Assembly: GCF_023702125.1 (NCBI RefSeq)
Contig: NZ_CP098415.1
Location: 744,001-808,000, forward strand
Direction: 5' to 3'
DNA length: 64,000 nt
Source: Halorubrum hochsteinianum
Lineage (GTDB): Archaea; Halobacteriota; Halobacteria; Halobacteriales; Haloferacaceae
The notes beneath the pieces are model-generated. The model was not told the DNA's origin. It made no database searches and saw only the letters and a program-made list of their open reading frames with translations. The translations under genes were made by a program, and so were the position numbers. Positions 8,897-16,403 of this stretch are shown piece after piece. Position 1 is the stretch's first letter. Each line of letters begins with the position of its first letter.

Positions 8897-11407
8897 CTAC
8901 GACCCGTCTGCGCGCTCGTCGGCGTACCGTTCGAGCTGGAGCGCGGTACTGTCGGCGAGGCGGTCGAGCGCCTCGTCGACCCCGTGTTCGCGGGCGTCGA
9001 CCGACGCCTCGGCGACGAGCGTCCGGACCGTGTCGAACGGACCGATCCGCGCGCCCGTCGTGGCGACGCCGTCCTCCGCGTCGAGGAGCTGGTTCACCGC
9101 GGTGCGGTAGCCCGGGTTCTCGTCGAACCAGCCCTCGCGGTCGAGCCGCTCGACCGCGCCCTCGTGGACCGGGAAGTAGCCGGTCTCGCGGTGCCAGCGC
9201 GCCTGTCGCTCCGGGGCCGCGAGCCAGCCGAGGAACGCCGCCGCGGCGCGCTGCTCGGCGGTCGACGCGCCGTCCGCGACCCACAGCGACCCGCCGCCGA
9301 CGACGACGCCGTGGCGCTCGCCGGCGACCGGGAAGTAGCCGACGCCGACCGGGAACGAGGCCCCCTCCCGGACGTCGACCATCGCGGAGGTCGACCCGAT
9401 GAGCATCCCGGCGCGCCCCTCGTGGAACGCCTCGCGGGCCTGTCCGCGGGCCTCGATCCCGGGGTCGTGGTAGAGGCCGTCGGCCGCCATGTCGGCGATC
9501 CACCCGTATATCCGCTCGCCGACCGGGCCGTCGAACCGGCTCTCCGTCGGCGTGCCGCCCCGGCCGTTGTCGGCGTCGACGAGCGGCTCGCCGGCCTCGG
9601 CGAACCACTGCTCGACGAACCACGAGTAGGTCGCGAAGGTGATCCCCGTCTCGGTCGCGCCGCTCTCGACGAGCCGCTCGGCGCAGCGGCGGACCTCGTC
9701 GAACGTCTCGGGCGGGTCGTCGGGGTCCAACCCGGCGCGCTCGAACGCCGCGCGGTCGTAGTACAGCACGGGCGTCGACGCGTTGAACGGCATCGAGTGG
9801 AGGACGCCGTCGGTCCGGTAGTAGTTGGCCACGGGGGCGAGCAGGTCGTCCGGGGAGAAGGCGGCCCCCGGACCGCCCGCGCCGCCGGAGCCGCCGAGCC
9901 CCCCGGCGTCCCGGTCGAGGAGGCGCTCGACCGGCGTGAACGCCTCGCTATCGAGCGCGCGCCGCGTCCCGATCTCGTAGAGGTGCGCGATCGCCGGCGG
10001 GTCGCCCCTGTCGGCCGCCGCGAGCGTCGCCTCGAACACGCCGCGGTAGCTCCCCTTCGAGGAGGGACGGACCGCGATCCCGTCGGTCTCCGCGGCGAAC
10101 TCGGCCGCGAACTCGTCGAGGAGCCGCGCCTTGCGCCCGCCGAACGCGTGCCAGAAGTCGAGGACGACCGCGTCCTCGTCGTCGGTCCCGTCGGCGTCGT
10201 ACGCGTCGAGCGCGTCGTCCAGCGTTCCGGTCCGGTCGGCGAGCGTCGACGCGCCGGCGGCCACCTCGGTCAGCGACGTCTTCTGGGCGTGCGCGACCGC
10301 GGTGGCGTCGCCCGCGTCCGCGGCCGTCTCCTCGGCGAGGTCGCCGACCGACTCGACCGCGTCGACGACCGCCTCGATCGAGGTCGCCTGATCGTCGGTG
10401 GCGTCGCGGATCTCGGCGACCCCGCTGGTCGTCTCCTCCACGTCCGCGGCGAGGTCGGTGAACGCCTCCAGCGCCGCCTCGGCGGTGGCGATCCCCTCGT
10501 CGGCGCGCTCGCGCATCTCGGCCATCTCGTCGACGGTCGCGTCCGTCTCCTCGCGCACCGAGCGGATCGACGACTCGATCTCGCCCGTCGCGTCCCGCGC
10601 CTCCTCCGCGAGGCTCTTGACCTCCTCGGCGACCACCTCGAAGCCGGCCCCCGCCTCCCCCGCCCGGGCCGCCTCGATCGAGGCGTTCAGCGCGAGGATG
10701 TTCGTCTCGTCGGCGATGTCTTGGATCAGGTCGGTGACGTCCTCGATCGCCGCGACCTCCGATTCGAGCGTCTCGACGCGGTCGAGGGCGGTCTCCGTCC
10801 GCTCGTCGACCACGCGGAGCTCCTCGATCGCCGCGGTCGCGGCGTCGGTCCCCTCGTCGGTCCGCTCTGCCACGTCGGCCGCGGTGGCGGCCACCTGATC
10901 GGCGGAGGCGGCGACCTCCTCGGTCGCGGCCGAGACGGTCTGAAGCTCGCTCGTCGCGTCCGCGATGTCGTCGCGCTGGCGGGTCGCCGCCGCCTCGATG
11001 TCGTCGACCGCGGCGTACACCTCGTCGCTCTGCGCCTTCGCGCGGTCGACGTTCGACCGGACGTGTTCGGTCGCGCCCGCGACCTCGTCGCCGAAGCCGT
11101 CGACCGCGGACACCGTCTCCGCGACGCCGTCGACGAACTCGTTGAGCGTCTCCGCGAGCGCCGCCGCCTCGCCGTCGGTCTCCGCGGCCGGGAACCGGGC
11201 CCCGAGGTCGCCGTCGGCGAGCCGCGCCGCGACCTCGCGGAACTCCGAGACCGGGACCTCGTCGTCGGAAGCGGTGCGGGAGGCGGCCGTTGTCTCGCCG
11301 GACGCGACCCCGCCGTCGGTGGTCGCGTCCGAGTCGGTCGATGCCGTCGAACGGTCCCCGTCGCCGGGGCCTCGATCGGACCGGTCGCTCGCGTCGTCGC
11401 CGTTCAT
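8897..11407 (-). CDS. Soluble methyl-accepting transducer fused to a UgpB-like solute-binding domain
   Basis: An 836-residue fusion. Residues 1-50 are a Ser/Asp-rich disordered tail. Residues about 50-110 resemble a HAMP-type segment without any preceding membrane helix. Residues about 110-390 are a long coiled-coil MCP signalling domain with the conserved hairpin tip ([19 protein letters not shown]) for CheA/CheW docking. From about residue 413 to the C-terminus is a complete family-1 solute-binding domain very like glycerol-3-phosphate binding protein UgpB ([54 protein letters not shown]). No signal peptide or transmembrane segment is visible, so the binding domain should be cytoplasmic. 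A TATA box 24 bp upstream suggests a leaderless mRNA. Confidence 0.9.
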   Translation of the reverse strand: MNGDDASDRSDRGPGDGDRSTASTDSDATTDGGVASGETTAASRTASDDEVPVSEFREVAARLADGDLGARFPAAETDGEAAALAETLNEFVDGVAETVSAVDGFGDEVAGATEHVRSNVDRAKAQSDEVYAAVDDIEAAATRQRDDIADATSELQTVSAATEEVAASADQVAATAADVAERTDEGTDAATAAIEELRVVDERTETALDRVETLESEVAAIEDVTDLIQDIADETNILALNASIEAARAGEAGAGFEVVAEEVKSLAEEARDATGEIESSIRSVREETDATVDEMAEMRERADEGIATAEAALEAFTDLAADVEETTSGVAEIRDATDDQATSIEAVVDAVESVGDLAEETAADAGDATAVAHAQKTSLTEVAAGASTLADRTGTLDDALDAYDADGTDDEDAVVLDFWHAFGGRKARLLDEFAAEFAAETDGIAVRPSSKGSYRGVFEATLAAADRGDPPAIAHLYEIGTRRALDSEAFTPVERLLDRDAGGLGGSGGAGGPGAAFSPDDLLAPVANYYRTDGVLHSMPFNASTPVLYYDRAAFERAGLDPDDPPETFDEVRRCAERLVESGATETGITFATYSWFVEQWFAEAGEPLVDADNGRGGTPTESRFDGPVGERIYGWIADMAADGLYHDPGIEARGQAREAFHEGRAGMLIGSTSAMVDVREGASFPVGVGYFPVAGERHGVVVGGGSLWVADGASTAEQRAAAAFLGWLAAPERQARWHRETGYFPVHEGAVERLDREGWFDENPGYRTAVNQLLDAEDGVATTGARIGPFDTVRTLVAEASVDAREHGVDEALDRLADSTALQLERYADERADGS

Positions 11408-11430
11408 CTGTCGCCACTCGCCCGCAGGGG

Positions 11431-11438
11431 TATATAAG
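11431..11438 (-). promoter_or_regulatory. TATA box of the transducer-fusion gene
   Basis: The plus strand reads TATATAAG here, giving CTTATATA on the minus strand, centred about 27 bp upstream of the ATG at 11407. This spacing fits a leaderless haloarchaeal promoter. Confidence 0.6.
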
Positions 11439-11585
11439 TCTCAGAGTCGGATTATTCGGACTGATACTCGTCTGACGGGGAAGGCCCACACGTTCGGGTC
11501 CGAGGAAATCGGCGGAGGGCTCCGGCGCGGCCGCCCCGTCCGGTTCGGCCGGGCCGCGCCGTCCGGTTCGGGCGGCCCGCCCGAT

Positions 11586-12368
11586 TCAGTCCGACTCGTC
11601 CGCGTCGACGCGCTCCGCGAAGGCGAACCGCGGCTTGACGTCGGTCACCTCGACGCTGAGCGTCTCGCCGACGTCGCCGTCGACGAAGAGGGTGTAGCCG
11701 TCGACGTAGGCGATGCCGTCGCCCTCGTCGCCCTCCTCCTCGACGGTCACGTCGACCCGGTCGCCCTCGGCGACCGGCGACCGGGTGTACCCCTTCCCGA
11801 CGAGGTACACCTCCGAGGAGGAGTCACGCGACGCGGGCGGCGAGACGGTGCGGACGTACTGGAACGCCTCGCTCACGTCGTCGCGGAAGGCGTCGAGGTC
11901 GTCGCCCTGGAACACCTTCACGACGAAGTCGCCGCCGGACGCGAGCAGCTCGTCGGCGGTGTCGAACGCCTGCCGCGCGAGGTGGACCGACCGGGCGTGA
12001 TCGAGGGTGTACTCGCCGGTCATGTTCGGGGCCATGTCGCTCACGACGACGTCCGCGCCGCCCTCGTCGACCGCCTCGCGCAGGTAGTGGCGGGTCCGCT
12101 CCTCGGTCATGTCGCCGCGGATCGTCTCCACGTCGTGGTCGTCGAGGTCGTCGATCCGCTGGAGGTCGACGCCGACGACGGTGCCGCCCTCGCCGACCGC
12201 CTCGGCGGCGACCTGGAGCCACCCGCCGGGCGCGGCCCCGAGGTCGACCACGGTGTCGCCGCGCTCGAACAGGTCGGCCTCCTCGTCGATCTGTTTCAGC
12301 TTGTAGGCCGAGCGGGCGCGGTACCCCTGCTGTTTGGACCGGTTGTAGTAGTCGTCTTTTCCGCTCAT
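11586..12368 (-). CDS. rlmE: 23S rRNA (uridine-2'-O-)-methyltransferase RlmE/FtsJ with TRAM domain
   Basis: SAM-dependent methyltransferase modifying a uridine in the peptidyl-transferase region of 23S rRNA. I start at 12368 (MSGKDDYYNRSKQQGYRARSAYKL), which carries the K of the K-D-K-E catalytic set; upstream in-frame sequence is unconserved Arg-rich filler. The SAM loop is VVDLGAAPGGWLQVA, followed by the motif containing VVSDMAPNMTGEY and FVVKVFQGDD. The C-terminal 55 residues form a TRAM RNA-binding domain (VDGYTLFVDGDVGETLSVEVTDV), a usual addition in haloarchaeal homologues. 260 residues. Confidence 0.94.
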   Translation of the reverse strand: MSGKDDYYNRSKQQGYRARSAYKLKQIDEEADLFERGDTVVDLGAAPGGWLQVAAEAVGEGGTVVGVDLQRIDDLDDHDVETIRGDMTEERTRHYLREAVDEGGADVVVSDMAPNMTGEYTLDHARSVHLARQAFDTADELLASGGDFVVKVFQGDDLDAFRDDVSEAFQYVRTVSPPASRDSSSEVYLVGKGYTRSPVAEGDRVDVTVEEEGDEGDGIAYVDGYTLFVDGDVGETLSVEVTDVKPRFAFAERVDADESD

Positions 12369-12484
12369 CTGTGGCTCACCGGCGTTCGGTGCTGAAGGTC
12401 CGTCGAAACGGCGGACGAATCGGCGCTCATGGCCGGAACGACGGGGTCGAACCGGAAATGGACATCGAATGTGCGGCCCGGCGC

Positions 12485-12949
12485 TCAGCCGTCCGCGCGG
12501 CGCAGCCACGCCGCGACGCGCTCCATCCCGGCGGCGACGGCGGCGAGGGGGCACGGTCGCGTCGACGCGGTCCGAGGCGCGTCGGAGGCGGGGTCCGACT
12601 CCGACCGGGCCGCGACGACCCGCTCGTAGTTGTCGATCACCTGCTGTCGCCGCTGCGCCTCCGACTCGACCGCCCGTTCGAGCGCGGCCACCCGGTCGGC
12701 GAGGCGGTCGCGTTCCGCCTCCAGCCGCTCGACCTCGGCGGCGAGCGCGGCGACGCGGACGCGGTCGTGGTACCCCGGACGACGGTCGCGGCCGACGCCG
12801 ACGGTCCGGGCGGGGTCGCTCGCCCGGGAGCCGGCGGGGGCGATGGGCGAGGCCGAGCGGCGTCGCGGTCCGTCGGCCGAGTCCGCCGCCTCGGCGTCGG
12901 TGCCACCGGGCGCGTCGGGAGGGTCGGGAGAGTCGGGCTGAGAGGGCAT
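12485..12949 (-). CDS. Haloarchaeal coiled-coil hypothetical protein
   Basis: A 154-residue protein read from the ATG at 12949 (MPSQPDSPDPPD). The first 60 residues are Pro/Asp/Ala-rich and probably disordered. Residues about 68-115 form a strong heptad pattern (VAALAAEVERLEAERDRLADRVAALERAVESE), a coiled coil. A short conserved C-terminus follows (CPLAAVAAGMERVAAWLRRADG). I believe it belongs to a haloarchaea-specific coiled-coil DUF family (possibly DUF7310), but that name is from memory. It shares its strand with rlmE but is separated from it by 116 bp. Confidence 0.65.
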   Translation of the reverse strand: MPSQPDSPDPPDAPGGTDAEAADSADGPRRRSASPIAPAGSRASDPARTVGVGRDRRPGYHDRVRVAALAAEVERLEAERDRLADRVAALERAVESEAQRRQQVIDNYERVVAARSESDPASDAPRTASTRPCPLAAVAAGMERVAAWLRRADG

Positions 12950-13031
12950 GATCCGGGTGGGTATGTGTACACGTGCCACACGTTCAAAAAAGTCAGTCAG
13001 CCGCGAGTCGGACGCGCCGCTTGCGGCCGGT

Positions 13032-13580
13032 TCACGACGGCTCGGAGTTCGCCGTCGGCACCCGGCCGAACAGGCGGTCGTCGTCGTCGGAGTCGCGCGA
13101 GTCGACCGGGGCGGCCGCCGTGCCGCCCGAGCCGTCCGCCGGCCGGATCGCGAAGCCGAGGGCGGCGTAGAACGGTCGCAGTTCGGCGTCGAACGCCGCG
13201 GTGACGGTCTCGACACCGTCGTCGCGCTCGCCGCGTTCGACCGCGGCCGCGACGAGCGCCGAGCCGACCCCGCGGCCGCGACGCGCCCGCCTGACGGCGA
13301 CGGCGTCGACGTGGAGCCGTGCGGGGTCGGGACGCGTCGCGACGAGCGCCCCGACGACCCCGCCGGTGCGCTCCGAGCGGGCGACGAGGGCGTCGCCGGA
13401 CGCGATCCGGTCGTCGACGGCGTCGGCGTCGGTCTCCAGCATGGCCGCGTCGAGGACTCGGAGAATATCGAGGCGGTCGTCGGAAGTCGCGGATTCGACG
13501 GTCACGTCCGCCGGCGGGTCGGGTCGCTCGGGCGGGCGAGGCCGGTCGGGGGAGTCGGATTGGTCGCGTTCCCCGGTCAC
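13032..13580 (-). CDS. GNAT family N-acetyltransferase
   Basis: Acetyl-CoA dependent N-acetyltransferase of unknown substrate, 182 residues. The GNAT core is clear: LHVDAVAVRRARRGRGVGSALVAAAVERG contains the R/Q-x-x-G-x-G/A acetyl-CoA loop, and FDAELRPFYAALGFAIRP is the C-terminal strand/helix. Start is a GTG at 13580 that overlaps the stop of the upstream SAMP-like gene (shared GTGA), implying translational coupling. The first 30 residues and the last 25 are low-complexity and acidic. Pairing with a ubiquitin-like modifier raises the possibility of a lysine- or N-terminus-directed activity, but this is inference. Confidence 0.82.
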   Translation of the reverse strand: MTGERDQSDSPDRPRPPERPDPPADVTVESATSDDRLDILRVLDAAMLETDADAVDDRIASGDALVARSERTGGVVGALVATRPDPARLHVDAVAVRRARRGRGVGSALVAAAVERGERDDGVETVTAAFDAELRPFYAALGFAIRPADGSGGTAAAPVDSRDSDDDDRLFGRVPTANSEPS

Positions 13581-13792
13581 GCGCCGTCGGTCGCGCCGCC
13601 CTTTATCAGTCGCAGAATCTTGACCGCCTCTGCGTCGACGACGCGGTCTCCCGGGACCGGCGCGCCGTCGACCAGCGCCGACGCCTCCTGCGGGTGGTAG
13701 CCCGCGGCGCGGATCAGGTCGTCGTACGTCGCGTCGGCGGCGAGGCTGTACTCGTCGGTCCCCTCGCCGACGACCTCGACGGTCACGTCCAT
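13577..13792 (-). CDS. SAMP/MoaD-type ubiquitin-like protein with a C-terminal tail
   Basis: A 71-residue beta-grasp protein of the small archaeal modifier protein class, most like SAMP2 (MDVTVEVVGEGTDEYSL, ALVDGAPVPGDRVVD, ILRLIKGG). Haloarchaeal SAMPs act both as protein modifiers and as sulfur carriers in tRNA thiolation or molybdopterin synthesis, after adenylation of a C-terminal Gly-Gly by UbaA. Here the Gly-Gly is followed by five more residues (ATDGA), so the mature end would need proteolytic exposure unless the protein is not used for conjugation. It is translationally coupled to the downstream GNAT gene by a 4-bp overlap. Confidence 0.82.
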   Translation of the reverse strand: MDVTVEVVGEGTDEYSLAADATYDDLIRAAGYHPQEASALVDGAPVPGDRVVDAEAVKILRLIKGGATDGA

Positions 13793-13834
13793 GGGCGCGG
13801 TAGCGGGCGAGCGGGGGTCAATCGCACGGTTCGG

Positions 13835-14155
13835 TCACCGGCTCGTCGACCGCGGCTCGCGGACGTTCCACTTCCAGAGAAGCCACGCCGTCGGGACGAC
13901 AACGGCGAGCGTCGTCAGGAGGTCGGGGCGCGGCACCGCGTCCGTCCGCGAGTCGATGGCAAGTACTCCGACCCCCGCGGCCGCGGCGACGAGGACGAGC
14001 GCCGTGTCGCGGGCGAGCGCCGCCTCGCGTTCGGGCGAGAGGTCGCCGTCGTAGCCGGCTATCAGGCCGACCGCGCCGCGGTACCGGATCGCCCACGCGA
14101 GCAGGAGGCACAGTCCGATCGGGAAGGCGTACAGGAGGGTGGCAGCGAGGGCCAT
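13835..14155 (-). CDS. Small membrane protein, DUF3784-like
   Basis: A 106-residue protein from the ATG at 14155 (MALAATLLYAFPIGLCLLLAWAI). It has an N-terminal membrane helix, then RYRGAVGLIAGYDGDLSPE, which resembles the conserved LIAGY signature of DUF3784 membrane proteins, and two more hydrophobic segments (residues about 52-70 and 80-97). Function unknown. It is upstream of, and on the same strand as, the SAMP-like gene, with 42 bp between them. Confidence 0.72.
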   Translation of the reverse strand: MALAATLLYAFPIGLCLLLAWAIRYRGAVGLIAGYDGDLSPEREAALARDTALVLVAAAAGVGVLAIDSRTDAVPRPDLLTTLAVVVPTAWLLWKWNVREPRSTSR

Positions 14156-14257
14156 GTGCGCAGATCCGTTGTGGAATTGAAATAAAGCTGTCCGACGGGA
14201 ACGGGGAAATCGGATCGAGGAAGGGTTCGATAAATCGGTGATCGACACGAACACCAC

Positions 14258-14500
14258 CGAAGCCCCAGCCGGGAGGCGGACGCACGCTCGCTGCGGTCCT
14301 CACTCGGTCGCTACCGCTCCCTCGTTGCGGTGCTGCCGTCGCCTGCGCCCGCCTCCCGGCTGCCCCTTCGAGTCCCGCCCCGCACAGCACCGCAACCGCA
14401 CCTCACGCCTCCCCAGCCTCGTCGGTCGCGCTTATAAGCGCGACCGACTCCCTCGCGCGGTGCTGCTCGCGGGCCGATGGCCCGCTCGCAGGCACGCGCC
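14258..14500 (-). repeat. Intergenic hairpin element, copy B (structured-RNA candidate)
   Basis: The 458-bp stretch between the DUF3784-like gene and gatB has no gene but holds an element related, on the opposite strand, to 43143-43389. Read on the minus strand it has a G+C-rich hairpin (about 14452-14500), a perfect 28-bp palindrome at 14421-14448, a conserved single-stranded-looking segment (GAGGCTGGGGAGGCGTGAGG), and a long hairpin with 19-nt arms at 14344-14362 and 14266-14284. Outer CGAAG/CTTCG arms are separated from the main stem by a GGG/GGG internal loop. Differences from copy A keep the pairing. Beyond the element, a weaker AAGTGAGCG...CGTTCACTT inverted repeat lies at about 14518-14551. 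Whether it is transcribed is unknown. Confidence 0.7.
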
Positions 14501-14613
14501 GACCGCATTGTTCATTATAAGTGAGCGTCGCCGCCGCTGGCGTTCACTTAAATACCAGATTGAAGTCGAGAAATCCGGTACGCGTCTCTGTTGTCGTTCG
14601 ACGACCGGCCGTC

Positions 14614-16101
14614 TCAGCCGTCCAACTCCTCGCGGAGCAGGCCGTTCACCTGCCCGGGGTCGGCGCTGCCCCCGGTCGCCTGCATCACCTGCCCGACGAG
14701 GAAGTTGATCGCGCCCTCGTCGCCGTCGTGGTAGTCACTCACGGCGTCGGGGTTCTCGTCGATGGCGGCCGCGACGGCGGCCTCGACCTCGCCGCTCTCG
14801 GCCTTCCCGAGCCCCTCGCGGTCGATCACCGTCTCGGGGTCGTCGCCCTCGTCGAGCATCTCGCGGAGGACGGCCTCCTCGGCGTTCTTCACGGTCAGCT
14901 CCTCAGCGGCGACGAGTTCGATCAGGCGGGTGAACTCGTCGAGCCGGCCCTCGACGTCGGTTATCTCCATCTCGCGGTAGTTGAGTTCGCCGAGCAGGTT
15001 GTCTGCGACCCACGTCGCGGCGAGGCCGGGGTCGAACGACTCGGCCACGTCCTCGAAGAAGTCGGCGACCGCCTTCGTGGAGGTGAGCTTCGAGGCGGAC
15101 TCGCGGTCGAGCCCGTACTCCTCGCGGAAGCGCTCCCGGCGCGCGTCGGGCAGCTCCGGGATCGCGATCTGTTCCTTCCAGTCGGAGACCTCCAAGGCGG
15201 GGAGGTCGGCCTCCCGGAAGTAGCGGTAGTCCTTCTCGGCCTCCTTCGAGCGCATCGAGACGGTGACGCCGCGCGCCTCGTCCCAGTGGCGGGTCTCCTG
15301 TTCGATCTCGCGGCCGCGGCGGAGCACGTTCTCCTGCCGAGTGACCTCGTAGGCGAGCGCCTGCTCCGCGCCCTTGTGGCTGGAGATGTTCTTCACCTCG
15401 GCGCGGTTCACGCCCGCGAGCGCCTCGTCCGTGATCGTCCCGTCGTCGTCGACCTGATCGTCCGGGACCAACGAGACGTTGGCGTCGACGCGGAGGCTCC
15501 CGTCGCGGGTCGGGTCGAAGACGCCCAAGTATTCGAGGACCTCCTCAAGCTTCGCGAGGAAGGCCCGCGTCTCCGCCGGCGAGCGGAAGTCCGGCTCCGT
15601 GACGATCTCCATCAGGGGCGTTCCGGCGCGGTTGTAGTTCACGAGGGTGTGCGTCGCCGACTCGATGGAGCCGCCGGCGTGCTGAAGGCTACCGGGGTCC
15701 TCTTCGAGGTGGGCACGGGTGATACCGATGGTGCGGCTCTCGTCGTCGACGCGGACCTCCAACTCCCCGGACTGGCAGATCGGGGCGTCGTACTGGGTGA
15801 GCTGGAAGTTCTTCGGCAGGTCGGGGTAGTAGTAGTTCTTCCGGTGGAACGTCGTCGTCTCGGGGACGTCGGCGTCGATCGCCTTGCCGACCTTCACGGC
15901 GGCCTCGACGGCGGCCTCGTTGAGGACCGGCAGCGCGCCCGGCAGCCCGAGGCAGGTGGGACAGGTGCGCGTGTTCGGCTCCTCGTCGTCGGCCGGCTCC
16001 GTCGAGCAGCCGCAGAAGATCTTCGTGTCGGTCTCGAGCTGGACGTGGACCTCCAGCCCGATCACGACTGTCCGGTCCGCCGTCGCGGCCTGCGTGCTCA
16101 T
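14614..16101 (-). CDS. gatB: Asp-tRNA(Asn)/Glu-tRNA(Gln) amidotransferase subunit B
   Basis: Subunit of the GatCAB complex that converts misacylated Glu-tRNA(Gln) and Asp-tRNA(Asn) to the correct amide species; it binds the tRNA acceptor and performs the ATP-dependent activation. The N-terminus VIGLEVHVQLETDTKIFCGC and the zinc-type cysteines CGC...CPTC (about residues 33-52) are present, followed by HRKNYYYPDLPKNFQLTQYD and the C-terminal YqeY-like tail (about 350-495; FLVGQVMQATGG). 495 residues is the expected length. It stands alone here; gatA and gatC are not in the window. Confidence 0.96.
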   Translation of the reverse strand: MSTQAATADRTVVIGLEVHVQLETDTKIFCGCSTEPADDEEPNTRTCPTCLGLPGALPVLNEAAVEAAVKVGKAIDADVPETTTFHRKNYYYPDLPKNFQLTQYDAPICQSGELEVRVDDESRTIGITRAHLEEDPGSLQHAGGSIESATHTLVNYNRAGTPLMEIVTEPDFRSPAETRAFLAKLEEVLEYLGVFDPTRDGSLRVDANVSLVPDDQVDDDGTITDEALAGVNRAEVKNISSHKGAEQALAYEVTRQENVLRRGREIEQETRHWDEARGVTVSMRSKEAEKDYRYFREADLPALEVSDWKEQIAIPELPDARRERFREEYGLDRESASKLTSTKAVADFFEDVAESFDPGLAATWVADNLLGELNYREMEITDVEGRLDEFTRLIELVAAEELTVKNAEEAVLREMLDEGDDPETVIDREGLGKAESGEVEAAVAAAIDENPDAVSDYHDGDEGAINFLVGQVMQATGGSADPGQVNGLLREELDG

Positions 16102-16403
16102 TACCGGCCCGTTGTGAGCGGGCCGCCTAAATCGTGTCGGGACGAGCGGCCCGGACGGAACGGGCGGCGGGACGGGTGGGCGGCCGGCGTCGGGGAGCGG
16201 GCGGCCGGAGTCGTGCGGGCGCGCCAGCGACGGCCCCGGACGCGGATATCTCCCGTGAGAACGCGAGCGAACGATTATTACGACGCCGCTCGTACTCAGC
16301 GAGGTGATGGGATCGGACGGGGAGACGCGGCCGACGCTCCGGCTGAGGGGACCCGCCGGGGGGCGGTCGGCCGCCCGCGCGAAGCGACCCGCGGACGACG
16401 GGG
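16102..16403. other. Divergent intergenic region between gatB and the sensor kinase
   Basis: About 300 bp without a supported gene. It must contain the divergent promoters of gatB and the kinase. A short A/T-rich patch (GAACGATTATTACG, near 16268-16281) is the only island in GC-rich sequence; I see no hairpin or repeat. Confidence 0.5.
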
